DNA of 64,000 bases from Litsea cubeba (GCA_012931725.1 CM022949.1:47782980-47846979); one strand, 5' to 3'; shown: positions 46,790 through 59,247, counted from the stretch's first letter. Notes: generated by a model from the sequence alone, not told the origin. Translations and numbers: made by a program.

Positions 46790-47711
46790 CAGGGCCGGCT
46801 CACCATATAAGCAGGTGAAGCAAGTGGTGGGGGCCTCATCATGAGAGGGCCTCATAATTTTATTGGATTGGTAACATTAACATGATAAAGCTAAAAGAGA
46901 AAATCATGGTACATTTGAAAACCAAAACCAACCAAACCAGAGAAGATAGATGAAGAGGAAGCAGAAAAAAAAAATCACAGTAAAAATAAAAGTATTCTAA
47001 AATAAGTACATTTTTAAAGGTATCAAATCTCGCTGCGAATCATCTGAAATGAATTCAGATGAACTCGAGCTAGAAGAGAAAATTGATCACAATTTGACCC
47101 GTTTTCTAATGAAACTGAAATCATTGAAAAATTCCATCATTGGAAAATTTTTATAAAATCAAAATTACAAATAAGTCCTTTTTTTATAGAAAATACCCCG
47201 TTTTTTCATAAAATGGCATTTCAAATCAACCTTGACTTATGGGGTCCACTAATTAGGATACTATTGAGTTTGCTTATTGAATACTATTAACAGTACATGT
47301 TACAGTTGCCTCAACCGAAAGAATTTTTTCGAAATTAAAGTTAATAAAATCTTATCTATGATCAACTATGTCAGAAGATAGATTAAGAGGGCTAGCCATT
47401 TTATCTATTAAGAATATTTTTTTGGAAAACCTTGAATACAAAAACTTGATCAATAAGTTTGCATCACAAAAGGCAAGAAAGGTTAAATTCACTTAAAAAA
47501 AATAAATCCCTCAACAAGCTCTAAAAAAAAAAAAAAAACCCAAAAAAAAAAACCCAATTTTTTTTTTAAGTCCGCCAATGTACTACTCATAGTGTACATT
47601 GTCGGTCCCAAGCCCGGATTAAGGACGAGGGTTTTCTCATGTCACACATAGAAGCTAGGAGCCTCGTTTATACTTTCGCCTGGGGCCACATATTATCTTG
47701 AGACGGCCCTG
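46790..47711 (+). mobile_element. hAT transposon, defective, 922 bp
   Basis: Ends are CAGGGCCGGCTCA and TGAGACGGCCCTG (inverted repeat with one mismatch), flanked by a perfect 8-bp TSD GGAAGGAG (46782-46789 and 47712-47719). Both TIR sequence and TSD length are diagnostic of hAT. Confidence 0.95.
47295..47500 (+). pseudogene. hAT transposase C-terminal dimerisation remnant
   Basis: The plus strand reads in frame VTVASTERIFSKLKLIK, a STMSEDRLRGLAILSI-like segment and then NLINKF. This is the hAT-family dimerisation region ('ASTER.FS.LK.IK...M...RL..LA.L'). The rest of the transposase, including the catalytic part, is missing, so the element needed a partner for mobility. Confidence 0.75.
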
Positions 47712-49086
47712 GGAAGGAGGGAGAAAAGAAAGGAGAGAAGGAAGAGAGAGATAGTGTGTGCAGAGAGAGTGCAGCGGTGAAAGATTGGTGCGGTGAGTGT
47801 AGGGTGTGGGTGCAGTACAGGAGAGAGAGGAAGAGAAGCACAGTGGGTAGTTGTGAGGGAGAGAAGAATAAGAAGAAGGGACGGTGGGCCATCCTCTGAT
47901 TAATATGATCAATACTGTGCCTACCCAGAATCCACGTTCAAACTTGTTTATTGCCCTGCAACTCCCGCAGGTGGGCCATTCTCTCCCTCAAATAAATGTG
48001 CATGGAGGAATTTTATTAGACATGGCCGGGAACCATAAGGAACCAGACTCCTGTTGGGCATGTAAAGCCGAACCATTTATGGCGGGATCATGAACTGCCC
48101 AACAAATCAATGGATCACTTAATTATGGGAAATTTCATTTTGGAAAAAAAGTATCTTCAAAAAAGGAAGTATAAGATTGACTCCACCATTCATAAAATGG
48201 ATTTTGTCTCTCCTGGGACCTGTGTCATCAACCGAGTCTTCACCACATCCAGTGGTGTGGTCAGGGATGCCCAAATAGCCCCTGCAAGCGCCCCAACAAC
48301 ACACGCTCTGGAAAGGCTCTAGATGATCATTTCCAGTCCTACCCAACACAGCAGATTTCAAGTACTCGAAGGACGAATAGCTCAGGACATCCACCGGCAG
48401 ATTCCGAAGCAATGTGGCGGAATATCCGGCGTTGGTGCAGGTGGAAGTGCAGGGAAGGGGGAAAAAGGGGAGTACCTGGTTGGCATCCGGGCCGTCTGTT
48501 CTGCACGTGGGAAGAGGGCGGCGACGGTGCTGCGCAGGGAGGAGGAAGAAGAGAGGCGGAGGTGGTGGCGACGGGTTGCTCAGGGCGTTCCGGGGAGATG
48601 TTGGTGAGACCGAGAGAGGGGCTGCCGCGTGAGGGAGATGGGTCCGCGTGAGGGAGATGATGTTGGATTGATGATGTATGTAAGAGGAAGGGGATAAAAC
48701 AGTTGGAATGAGATTGGAAAGTCAAAATAGCTAACATATATTATAAAGCCAAGATGCAAATACTTCACATAATTTTGCAAGTAGTTTGAGGAAACGACAA
48801 TTTAAATCGTGGGCAAGGATAAAGATTGATTGATTAAAGGAAATTTTAAAATTGAATGGGAGGAATTTTAGGGGAGTTGGAGAGAGATATTAGGGAGAAT
48901 GAAAGATTTTAGGGATTGGATTGCATGGGGATTTAAATTTAAAGGGAATTAAAAAGGAGGGAAGGGCAATTGGGGAAGTGGGTGCGCAAAAAGCACGAGG
49001 GCGTGCCACTTGTCCTCCTCCCGGGCAGACTCCCCCGCCACGTGTCGCTCCCCCTAAGAAAAAACCTGCTGCTATACAATATATAA
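47712..49086 (-). other. Helitron unit II 5' region with captured fragment and conserved 5' terminus
   Basis: 47720-47880 continues the shared purine-rich block. 48197-48440 is a carrier fragment. 48450-48660 is GAGG-rich and recurs near 52410-52457. 48960-49086 is the terminal module (GTGGGTGCGCAAAAAGC, GCCACGTGTCGCTCC, CCTGCTGCTATACAATATAT), matching 28100-28211. Confidence 0.55.
48197..48440 (-). pseudogene. Captured fragment of a mitochondrial substrate carrier (SLC25 family)
   Basis: The minus strand reads YSATLLRNLPVDVLSYSSFE, YLKSAVLGRTGNDHLEPFQS, then a one-base frameshift near 48300, then GALAGAIWASLTTPLDVVKT and RLMTQVPGE. PLDVVKTR is the P-x-D-x-x-K signature of mitochondrial inner-membrane carriers. 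The first half recalls plant S-adenosylmethionine-carrier-like proteins. About 80 residues are present, broken by the frameshift. It lies in Helitron unit II on the Helitron's own strand. Confidence 0.68.
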
Positions 49087-50143
49087 CTAGCGCTTCGGGG
49101 CCCGCGTTTAAAGAGTTATTTAGATTTTAAACAGTAGTATAATTCATAGTGTACTTGTTTAAAAATAGTGTAAGAGGCCCGTGCTAGATAAAAAAACGTA
49201 TTAAAAAAATATTTGTAGATGAAGCAAGATAGTGGAAGGAGTAACGGAAAGATAAAATATTCGAACCGATTAGGTGGTTTCATAATGATATAGTGCTGGC
49301 CTAGTGGTTAGGAATAAAAAAAAAAAAAAACTAACAACACTAATTTATAAAAAACTTTCGGGAATGTTGGCCCAACCAGGGCCCATAAGCTTGATCTGCT
49401 AAGTTCAAAATTTAAAACTTTTCTTTCCATGTAAAATAATTAAAATTTAAAATCAATTGAAAAGTGAATTCTGTAAAAAGCGAAAAAATTGATCTTAATT
49501 ACACCAAAAATCTACCAAAAGAATAAATGCATGATTTTAGTCTACTATAAAAGCCACAAAAAATTAAAAGTGAAAACTGAGTACTACATGAGTCTTATGA
49601 CATGGGTTCTTGAACCAACAGACGATTGTGGGGTCTTCAACATTATTGAATTCACCACAATGGAATTGATTGCTGGGTTAGATATATAGTTTGATGAATT
49701 TCTTCTAGGGATCTTATGTGAGTATGAAGTCTTCCATAATTTATTCATGTTTTGTAGGGTATGATTCATGTTACTTGCTGTTCCTAATTCATTCTCCATG
49801 TGTCTTCAATTTCTACTTCTTCTAGATGTATCTTGTCTATTCAATGATCGGATAGCGTGGAATGGTTTTAATCATGTCCTAATGTTGTTTTATATCTTTA
49901 TGAATAGAATGTGACCGAGGATGTGTGTTAGGCCCAGATTTAACATATTCAAATGGATCAGGCACAGTTGAGCAATTGATCCAATGTTTTCATAAAACTC
50001 TGTTTTTCTTCTAGGGATCTTATGTGAGTATGAAGTCTTCCATAATTTATTCATGTTACTTGATGTTCTTCTTATATAATGCATTAAAGATGAACGCCTA
50101 TTCCCAAAAAAGTTCAGATCTTTTAAAATTATATAATTTAGGC

Positions 50144-50176
50144 CTAGCGCTTGGGGGCCCACGCCCAACGCGGGCC
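50144..50176 (-). repeat. Helitron-like 3' hairpin, additional copy
   Basis: CTAG at 50144-50147, then GGCCCACGCCCAACGCGGGCC at 50156-50176. The base before CTAG is C rather than A, so it may be an internal duplicate, as at 28350. Confidence 0.5.
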
Positions 50177-51962
50177 TTTAATTCATCGAAGGAAAGAGTT
50201 ATTAAAATTTCAAATAGTAGTATTCATTTCATTTAAATGAAATGTGAATGACTATTAACATATGATTCATTACACAATCATAGTTAAAATAAATAATTTA
50301 AAAGCAATTATTTTAAGGATTAAATAACCAAAATGAACATTACTTTGTAATTGGATAATAGAAATTGGGTACTAACTTGTCCATAGTTGGCCTGTAGTGA
50401 TCAATAGTATAAATGACCCAATCAAAGAACCCATATAGTTCCACATGAAAAAAAAAGTAGATTGTATAGAAATGAAGTTCCTCTATAAGAAAGTTCACAA
50501 TGAGCAACAGTGATTAAGAGAAAAAAAAAAGGAATAGACAACTCCAAAAATATATAATAAAGATGAATTAGGGAAGGGAAAACCAATAAAAATTGGAGGA
50601 ACCAATATCAGTGATGTGAAGAGGGTGATGATCTTCACTGATGAACATTATGGTAAAATTTAATCCATTACAAAAAAAAATAATTAAGAAAAAAAATCTT
50701 TATAACCTACATGAGAAATAGCATAGAGACAAAAATAAATTCAATCCAAGAGAAATAAATTTTGATAATAAAATAATAGAAAGGAGCTTCAAACCTTGGT
50801 CTTTTCTCCATTGGCTTTACAAGGAATGCCTCATCAAGGAACAAAATCACCATCAAAGTAACTTTCACCAAAAAAAAAAAATCAAAAAAGAATCACCATC
50901 ATAGTCAGTTTATAATAATAAAAAGTTGACAAATATTAATAAATGTTCTCATTAACTACTTTAGAATGCCATAATACCCATCTAACATCAACACGGACCC
51001 CAAAGTTTAAATCATTATCAACCATTATCTTCATGATGTTGAAAATATATCTCTAGACCATTTCACAAGTCTATATATATGAGTTCATCAATACATAAGA
51101 AAATCAATTTTACATGAATTTATAGAAAACATGAAGGAGGCTACCACATAATATACACATAAAAAGGATTAACTAACATAGCCCACCCCTGAACCCTCAT
51201 TATATCAATGTCAAATCCTTTAAAAAAATTAATAAATTAATAACACATCTTCTTCGATATGAATGAATAATTAATAACAAATCTTATCCTAAATATTAAA
51301 AATGAATAATCCATCAGATTACAAAAACCCACAAAAGAAAATGCCTTGTCCTTTTACGCTCGGCAAAGAAAATAAAGAACATTCTAAAGAAAACTGACAG
51401 AGGAGAAGAAACCCAAGTGTATGCATTTAACCCAAACCTACAGACTTCAAATTAAAGAAAAATAAATTGATCAGTTATTGTTGAATAAAATATTCCAAAT
51501 GCAAAAGAAAACTAACTTAAAAATGACAAAGAAGAGTATTTTGGGTTGTTTTTAAAAAAATATGATTATGCACAGATAATTAGAAAGTCTATTATTATCA
51601 ACAGAAATTCCAGGAAAGAAATCTCAATTTCTTTTATCAGATGAGAAAAAAAAAAACCCAACTCTCCCCTGAAGAATAATAAAATTATTATGGAGAACAT
51701 CTTATAGGCCAATTCCAAACAAAAGTAAACACTGTGTCCTTGATCCACAAAGTTATATGAGGACTATGTAGAGGAGATCCAGACCTTTCATCAGGTGGGT
51801 CCTAATCTGTTGAGCAGTAGCTCACAAGACACAGAGTTCATTAAGTCCAAACCATCCTACAGGTGCCCCACAGATGGATACTGGAAGAAAAACAGACAAA
51901 ATTTATCCAATCAGACTGTAAAAACTTTCCAATCAATAATAATCTATGGAGCCTTAGGTTAG

Positions 51963-52160
51963 GTTACATATGATGAATGGTGCAGATCTCTTCCGCAAAA
52001 GCAACATGTGAGCCACACCCAACACCTTCTTTACATCTTCCTTATTCAGAAGAACACTGACCATTTGTGATTGGTAAGGTTTCTTCTTAGTCAAATCATA
52101 AAGTGTAGCCAAGCCTGTGGCATTCTCCAACCAACGCAATACCCGGTTCCGCGCATTCGT
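51963..52160 (-). pseudogene. Unrecognised gene fragment, about 60 codons
   Basis: The minus strand has an open stretch NRVLRWLENATGLATLYDLT, KKKPYQSQMVSVLLNKEDVK, KVLGVAHMLLLRKRSAPF with codon usage unlike its AT-rich surroundings. I do not recognise the family. It has no start of its own and ends at a stop near 51954. Its place in a Helitron-like unit suggests another captured exon. Confidence 0.3.
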
Positions 52161-52457
52161 GGCCTCGCTCCAGTTCCCCTATCGAGTTAGCCTCACCGCC
52201 ACAGCCTGAAGGAAAGAGAGGGAGATGGCAGAGAGGTAGAATTCATTCAGCCTGTGGTTATGTTGCAGTATATATAGAGGAAAATGGTTGTGGTGGAAAA
52301 CGATGGTGCAGGTGAGGTTGAAGTGCAGGGCGTAGCAGGTGGGTGTAGGTGCAGGTGAGGGTGCAGTGATAGAAGAAAAGAGAGAGAGAAGAAGGGTGGA
52401 GAAAAGAGGGTGAGGTGCTGTGCAGGGAGGAGGAAGAAGAGAGGTGGAGGTGGTGGA

Positions 52458-53401
52458 TGTGTGAGGAGATTTCCTAAGCACCAGGATTACGCTAATCACA
52501 GCCATCAGATGGGATTAAGCACTCTCACGTGCCATCCTCGTGGCATCCACGTGGCACCAATCTCACCCCGGCCACCAGGGCAGGAGGTCCGGCCGAAGTT
52601 GGGTAGCTACGGGCCCTTAGCGCCGAACTGGCCCACCCCGGGCGCCATCTCGGCTGAGAGCTCCACCTCGGCTAGGCCACCCCGGATGCCATCTTGGCAG
52701 AAGGCTCCACCTCGGCTAAAGAAGCCGGGATGGAAGCCTGAGCCAGAAAGAGTCTCCACTCACGCCCCTCATCCCCCACGTCACCGGGCACGTGGAGGGG
52801 TAGGGGCACGTGCTGGTAGGACAAGCGCGACATCCAGCCGCCCATTATCTTCACCAGATCGCTGACATGGCGACATCTAGCGGCTGAGGCCACATCAGGG
52901 CAAGGCCCGAGCGCAGATCCGATGGTACTCCAACCGCCAAAGGCCCCCAACACAGTCTGGCCCAACAAGACACGCATTTAATGCAACGTGGGCTGACCCG
53001 ACTGGCATTAAATGCAGAATGGGCCGGATTAGACTGCATTTATTACTTTGTGGGCTGACCATGACTTCACAGTCAAATCATGGGACCCACACCAAGATAT
53101 CCTCTGGAAGATACGATCAAAAACTCTACAAATAGAGTTCCATGCACCATGCAAGGTACGCACTATTTCATTCACAGAGCTGTTACTCCGTCTCCCCTCT
53201 CACTCTCCTTCCATTGATCCGGTTCCCATACTGACTTTGGCATCGGAGAGCCTTGCGCCGCCCAGGCCAGGGTCCTCTGACCGTTTGTTCATCCCTTTCA
53301 GGCTTTCGGACGGCATCCAGACATTCCCAGTCATCACCATCTTCTCGGATAAGTCCTGTAAGGCACCACCTTATTGTGGGTCATTATTTTCTGCACCTAC
53401 A
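52458..53401 (+). repeat. 5' LTR of Tat element 2
   Basis: Begins TGTGTGAGGAGATTTCC, ends CTGCACCTACA. Clearly homologous to the LTRs of element 1 but with many substitutions and a longer GCC-rich middle. The TATA position reads TACAAATAG (near 53126). Confidence 0.92.
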
Positions 53402-53403
53402 AT

Positions 53404-53420
53404 TGGCGCCGTCTGTGGGA
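53404..53420 (+). promoter_or_regulatory. tRNA primer binding site of element 2
   Basis: TGGCGCCGTCTGTGGGA, two bases after the LTR end; same as element 1 apart from the last base. Confidence 0.8.
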
Positions 53421-53497
53421 AAGCAATATCCCAGCCTTCCCAACCTCTTCCAAATCCTTCCAAACCATCTTTCTAAACCTCAAATTTCTCAGAAGCC

Positions 53498-56400
53498 ATG
53501 CCACCGAAAGCTAAGAAGGGCGGAGAATCCTCAAGACCAGTTCTCGAGCTGCTGCCACCATCAACGGACGTCCCTCCTCAGGGACGGTCCCGAACGGTCC
53601 AAGGCACATCTGCAGGCGAGGGTCGCCTGGGCTCCCAACTTTTTGTCGAGTTCCCCCTCCAAGAGGGACTCGAAGCCTCGATCTCAGCAGAAGAATTCAT
53701 GCCACCCAGACGCGATGAGCGTCGGCATGAGCGTCCTCGGAAGGACAAAGCTGTGGCCGTAGAAGAGACGCGCCAAGATCAACCCCCTGCCGCTGGAGGG
53801 GTTCTCGAAGCCCAAGCTGCCCTCCTCCAGAGGCAAGAGCAGATGATTCGTGAGTTGCAGCAGCAGCTGAAGGCAGCGCGAACTGCCTCCTTGAGGCAGG
53901 TCTCCGATCCTCAAGGGAAAAAGAGGGATGCCCCCAGCAGAGCAGCCCAGCCTCCCCGCGAGGACCTCAGAAACCATCTTGACCAGAAACGGAGCCAGAT
54001 CCGTGACGAAGGCTCGAGCAACAGCCGAAGTCACCATAGCCGCGACGGCCGAACTCACAGCCGCCGCAGCCCGAGCCATCCCAAGCGAAAGCCCCGAGCT
54101 CGGACTCCAGAGAAGGACGATGAGCAAGAGCGATTTGACAAACGTGTCAGATTGGCTCTCCAGCACAACTTGGATATGCAGGACCAGAAACAGATCTGTG
54201 GTCACACTGATCTCGGGGGCTCGCCCTTCACAGAAGAGATCGAGCGCAACCCCTTGGCCAGAAAGTTCTCCGTCCCGCGGTTCGTCCCCTATGACGGATT
54301 GTCCGACCCGTCTGCGCACCTCCGACACTTCTCCCAGAAGATGTCCATCTGGGGGAACGAGGGTCACCTAAATTGCAAAATCTTCTCCTCCAGTTTGGGT
54401 GACCTCCCCCTGAAATGGTTCTGCTCTCTCCTGGAGCAATCGGTTTCCAGTTGGAAGGAGCTCCAGCTCTCCTTCCTGAAGAAGTTCCAAGCCTACATCA
54501 TCGTCCCCAAGAAGGAAGGGGACCTCCTCGCCCTGAGAATGAAGCAAGGCGAAACCCTCGCCAAGTTCGCCCAGCGATTCTGGGCGGTCCACAGCCAGAT
54601 CGAGGGCTCGAGGGAAGGAATAGCGATCTACGCCTTCCAGCATGCCCTGATTCCCGGCCACGACTTGCGGAAGAGCTTGGCCGGGGACTCCCCAGAATCC
54701 ATGCCGGAGTTGATGTCCCGGGTGAAGCGCTTCATCGCCCAGGAGGAAGATGAGATCCGAACTAAGGATCAGGACGGGCATCCGGAGCCCGGGCAGAGGA
54801 GTAGCCAACCCCGGCAGAAAGGCGGGAGGCCCTCCCAGAGGCAGGAGCCCAAACAGGCCTGGGCCTCCAGTTCGGCGAAGCCTTCGTCGTCTAGGTCTGG
54901 GGGCACCTGGAAACCCAGACCTTCCTCCAGCGCCAGTCAGAGCGTCAACGTCGTCTTCAAGGAGCCGATCTACCGCATCCTGACTAAGATCAGGTCCAAG
55001 CCGTTCTTCAAGTATCCTCAGCCCATGAAGAATGAACCCACCGAAGGCCCACGAAGCAAGCTCTACTGCTCCTTCCATAAGGGCAACGGGCACAGGACCG
55101 AAGAATGCAGGACTTTGCAAACGTATCTGGAGAAGCTGGCCGAGGAGGGCCACATCCCTGAGTTCATCAAGGCAGGTGATGCCGGCGGCAGCGAGGGCCG
55201 AGTTCACCAAAGCGCGGTCCAGGCTCCAGACAGCGAGGACTCGGAGAAGATCATCAATGTGATCCACCTGGCGTCTTCACCTCCCGATTCCTCGCCCCGG
55301 GAAAGTTCTCAGGCCCGTGCCGAAGCCAGGCGGGCTTCGCACGGGAAAGAAGTAATGAAAGCCGAACTCGCTCCGGCATCCAAGAAAGCCCGCCGCGATC
55401 GTCCCGCCATCTCGTTCTCGGATCGAGATCTAGAGGGAATCCAAGTCCCTCACAACGACCCCTTGCTCCTCACCATGAAGCTGAGAGATTTCACCGTGAA
55501 GAGGATCCTCGTCGACTCCGGCAGCTCCTCCGAGGTCCTCTACTACGACTGCTTCAAGAGGATGAAACTCTCCGAAGCAGACCTCGCGGAGGTCCGAGCA
55601 CCCTTGCTAGGGTTATCCGCCACGCCAGTCTATCCCAAGGGTAGGATCACCTTGGAAACCCGAGTTGGCGGAGCCTCCGTGCTGGCCGACTTCCTGGTTG
55701 TGGACGCCCCTTCCCCCTACAATGCCATTCTGGGCAGAACGTGGCTCCACAAGCTAGAGGCAGTTCCTTCTTCCCTCCACCAGAAACTGAAGTTCGTCCT
55801 TGAGAACAAGGAGGGGAAGATGGAGATAGTCACAGTGGAGGGAGACCAGCAGCAAGCCCGGCAGTGCATGCTGGCCGCAGTCCCGGCAATAAAGGGGCCA
55901 GAGCGCGTCAACCTGGCCGAGTTCGAGAAAGGCCTCGATGAGATCGGCCGGGACCCTGAGAAGAAGAGCATCGAAGATCTGGCCGAGGTCAGGCTAGACC
56001 CGGCAGACCCAGACAGGTTCTTCCTGATTGGCACCCAGCTGCCAGACGAAGAAAGAGCCGAACTCTCTCGGTTCTTGGTGCAGAACGTGGATGTCTTTGC
56101 TTGGAGCCCAAGCGAGATGCCTGGGGTCGACCCCGGGGTCATGTGCCACAGGCTTAATGTCGACCCCGACCACAAGCCGGTAGTACAGAGGGCCCGAAGG
56201 ACCGGGCTGCAGCAGACAGATGCGGTCGTCGAAGAGATCGACGACCTGCTGGGAGCAGGGGCCATCCGGGAAGTCCAGTACCCGGTATGGCTGGCCAACA
56301 CTGTAGTGGTCAAGAAGAAAACTGGGAAGTGGAGGGTGTGCGTAGACTTCACCGACTTGAACAGGGCTTGCCCTAAGGACTATTTTCCCCTCCCGAAGAT

Positions 56401-59247
56401 CGATCAGCTGATCGACGCCACCGCTGGTCACGACCGAATGAGCTTCCTTGACGCCTACCGAGGCTATCATCAGATCCCGCTCTACGAGCCTGACGAGGAG
56501 AAAATGTCATTCATCACCCCCCGCGGCACTTACTGCTATAAGGTGATGCCCTTCGGGCTGAAGAACGCGGGGGCGACTTATCAGCGCTCGTCACAAAAAT
56601 GTTCCAGGACCAGCTCGGCCGGACGGTGGAGGTCTACATCGACGACATGGTCGTCAAGTCTATGCACTCCGGCAATCATCTGGCGGATCTCGGCCAAGTC
56701 TTCGACATCCTCCGTGCGTACAAGCTCAAGCTAAACGCTTCCAAGTGCGCCTTCGGCGTAGCCTCTGGCAAGTTCCTCGGCAGCTTAGTGACGCGGAGGG
56801 GGATAGAGGCCAATCCGGACCAGATCGCCGCGATCCAAAGCATCCAGAGCCCCTCTACCACGAAGGAAGTTCAGAAGCTCACAGGAATGGCAGCAGCACT
56901 CAACCGCTTCATCAGCCGGTCATCAGATAAGTGCAGGCCTTTCTTTCAGCTTTTAAAGAAAAATTTGAAGTTCCAATGGACCCCTGAGTGCGACCAGGCA
57001 TTGGCCGCACTCAAAACTTATTTAATGTCACCACCATTACTCTCCACCCCAACTATGGGGGAGATTCTGTATTTGTACCTTGCGGTCTCAGATCACGCAG
57101 TGAGCTCCGTCCTCATCAGGGAGGACGAGCGAGTTCAAAAGCCAATCTATTACACGAGCAAGACCCTACTCGATGCCGAGACCAGGTACCTACTAATGGA
57201 GAAGCTTGCGTTGGCTCTCGTCAGTGCCTCCCGCAAACTCTCCCACTATTTTCAATCCCACGCCATTGTGGTGATTACGGAGCACCCACTCCGTTCAGTG
57301 TTCAAGAAGGCTGACTTTCAGGGCGCATATCAAAGTGGGCAGTCGAGCTGGGGCAGTATGATATACAGTACCGTCCCCGAACTGCGATCAAAGCCCAAAT
57401 TCTGGCAGACTTCATAGTGGAATTCGTCTCCCCCAACCCAGCACCAACCCAGCTCGGCACGGTACTGGGGGGCACAGGGCACGAGCCAGGAGAGTCTGAG
57501 ACCGAACAGTGTCCCACCTCGGCATGGAAGATCTTTGTCGACGGATCGTCCACCTCCAAGAGAGCTGGCGCCGGCATAGTTCTCCAATCGCCAGAGGGAC
57601 TGGTCATACAACAGGCCCTTCACCCTGGACTTCAAAGCCACGAACAATGAGGCAGAGTACGAAGCACTGATCGCGGGGTTGAACAGCGCCCAAATCCTTG
57701 GAGCCCAGCACCTGGTGATCTTCAGCGACTCTCAACTGGTAACTAGCCAGCTCGCTGGAGACTATCAGGCCAGGGACGACAGGATGGCGGCCTACTTAGC
57801 CCTCGCGAAGAAACTGCTCTCCCATTTCCAGAAAGCCGAGGTCAGGCAAATATCCCGAGATACTAACATGCATGCAGATGCGCTCGCAAACCTGGCCTCC
57901 GCCGTTGAAGCAGGAAAGAAGAGGACCATCGAGGTCGGGTCAGTATCAAGGTCAAGTCTAGAACTCCATTCATCTCGGCTTGTCCTTTGTGCTGACCCCG
58001 GCCCTAGCTGGATGGACCCAATCGTCGCCTACTTGAGGGACGATCAGCTCCCCGAGGACAAGACTGAAGCCCACAAGATCAAGCTCAAGGCAGCTCGGTT
58101 TTGGCTCTCTCCCGAAGGCAAACTCTATAGGAAATCCTTCACAGGACCATACCTTCAATGCGTCCACCCGACCAAGGTGGACGACTTCCTGTATGAGATC
58201 CACGAAGGAATCTGCGGCAGCCATATAGGAGGACGGTCGTTGGCCTATAGAGCAATCAGCCAGGGTTACTGGTGGCCCTACATGCAGAAGGACGCCCAGA
58301 TCTACGCCAGAAGATGCGAGAAATGCCAGAAGTTCTCCCACTCCCTCCATCAGCCAGCACAGGATCTGAGTCCCCTCTCCAGCCCATGGCCCTTCGCTCA
58401 ATGGGGCCTGGACATTGTGGGGCCTCTTCACCGAGCTCCAGGGAATAAGAGATGGCTGATAGTGGCTACGGACTACTTCACAAAATGGATAGAGGCTGAA
58501 CCGTTGTCGTCCATCACGGACAGGGACTCCAGGAACTTCGTCTGGAAAAACATCCTCACAAGGTTCGGCATCCCCCGGACCCTGATCTCGGATAACGGGA
58601 CTCAGTTCGACTCCAAGTCCTTCAAAGACTTCTGCCAAGAGCACGGCATCAGAAACCACTACTCCACCCCGGCATATCCACAGAGCAATGGCCAGGAAGA
58701 AATCTCCAACAAAGTAATCCTGGACGGCCTGAAGAAGCGACTGGACAAGGCAAAGGGCAGATGGACAGAGGAGCTTCCGAGCGTACTGTGGGCATACAGA
58801 ACAACTCCAAGGAGGTCCACCTCGGCAACACCTTTCTCTCTGGCCTACGGGATGGAGGCGGTCATTCCCCTCGAGATCGGCCTTCCTACCCTGAAGACAG
58901 AGCTGGTCGACCAAGGCCGAAATGAGACGAACCTGGCAATGGAGCTGGAGCTGGCAGACGAGCGACGAGAAGCAGCAGCCCTGAGACTGACCGACTATCA
59001 GCAGCGGTTAGCCAGGGCATACAATCGGAATGTCAAAGAAAGAAGGTTCACCACGGGAGAGCTCGTTTTAAAGAAGACCCTGCCAGCCGACAAAGAACCA
59101 AACGAGGGGAAGCTTGCCCCGAACTGGCATGGCCCGTTCAGAGTAGTCTCACTGGCAGGAAAATCGGCTTACAAGCTCGAAGACTTGGAAGGAAAGCCAC
59201 TGCCGAGACCGTGGAATGCATCCCACTTGAAGAAATTTTATTTCTAG
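53498..59247 (+). pseudogene. Gag-pol polyprotein of Tat element 2 (three frameshifts)
   Basis: ATG at 53498 (MPPKAKKGGESSRPVLELLP). The gag region is intact, including the codon that is a stop in element 1 (LLQRQEQMIRELQ). Domains are as in element 1: Gag, CSFHKGNGHRTEEC knuckle near 55070, protease ILVDSGSSSEVL near 55505, reverse transcriptase with YIDD at 56635-56646, a degenerate first RNase H, a second RNase H (FVDGSSTSKRAGAG near 57535; FSDSQLV; HADALA), and integrase with zinc finger near 58200, GLDIVGPL, ISDNGTQF near 58590 and the Glu in NGQEEISNK. Relative to element 1 there is a lost base near 56586, a lost base near 57318 and a gained base near 57616, so RT and the RNase H region cannot be made in one frame. 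The integrase is uninterrupted, unlike element 1. Confidence 0.93.

Larger units (their letters stand above)
28212..49086 (-). mobile_element. Helitron-like unit II, minus strand, split by CACTA 2 and a hAT element
   Basis: The 3' end is CTAG at 28212-28215 followed by GCGCTTCAGGGCCCGCG; the 5' terminus is near 49086. Removing CACTA 2 and the hAT element with their TSDs leaves about 5.3 kb. It shares the 5' purine-rich region and the 20574/28988 segment with unit I. It carries exon-like fragments of a TBC RabGAP and a mitochondrial carrier on its own (minus) strand, fitting Helitron gene capture. No Rep/helicase seen. Confidence 0.5.
49087..52457 (-). other. Helitron-like sequence of unit III, up to the second Tat element
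   Basis: Starts with CTAG at 49087-49090 and a GCGCTTCGGGGCCCGCG terminus. A further CTAG plus hairpin lies at 50144-50176, followed by about 140 bases matching 28380-28510. A 50-base block (TTCTTCTAGGGATCTTATGT...) near 49700 is repeated near 50008. 50340-51950 is AT-rich with nothing recognisable. 52300-52457 is purine-rich and matches about 48520-48580. The 5' end is not seen. Confidence 0.45.

Noticed and set aside
49288..49335. TGGCCTAGTGGTTAGG followed by a long A run, like a tRNA A box
   Set aside because: No B box follows and the A run is too close; at most a SINE scrap.
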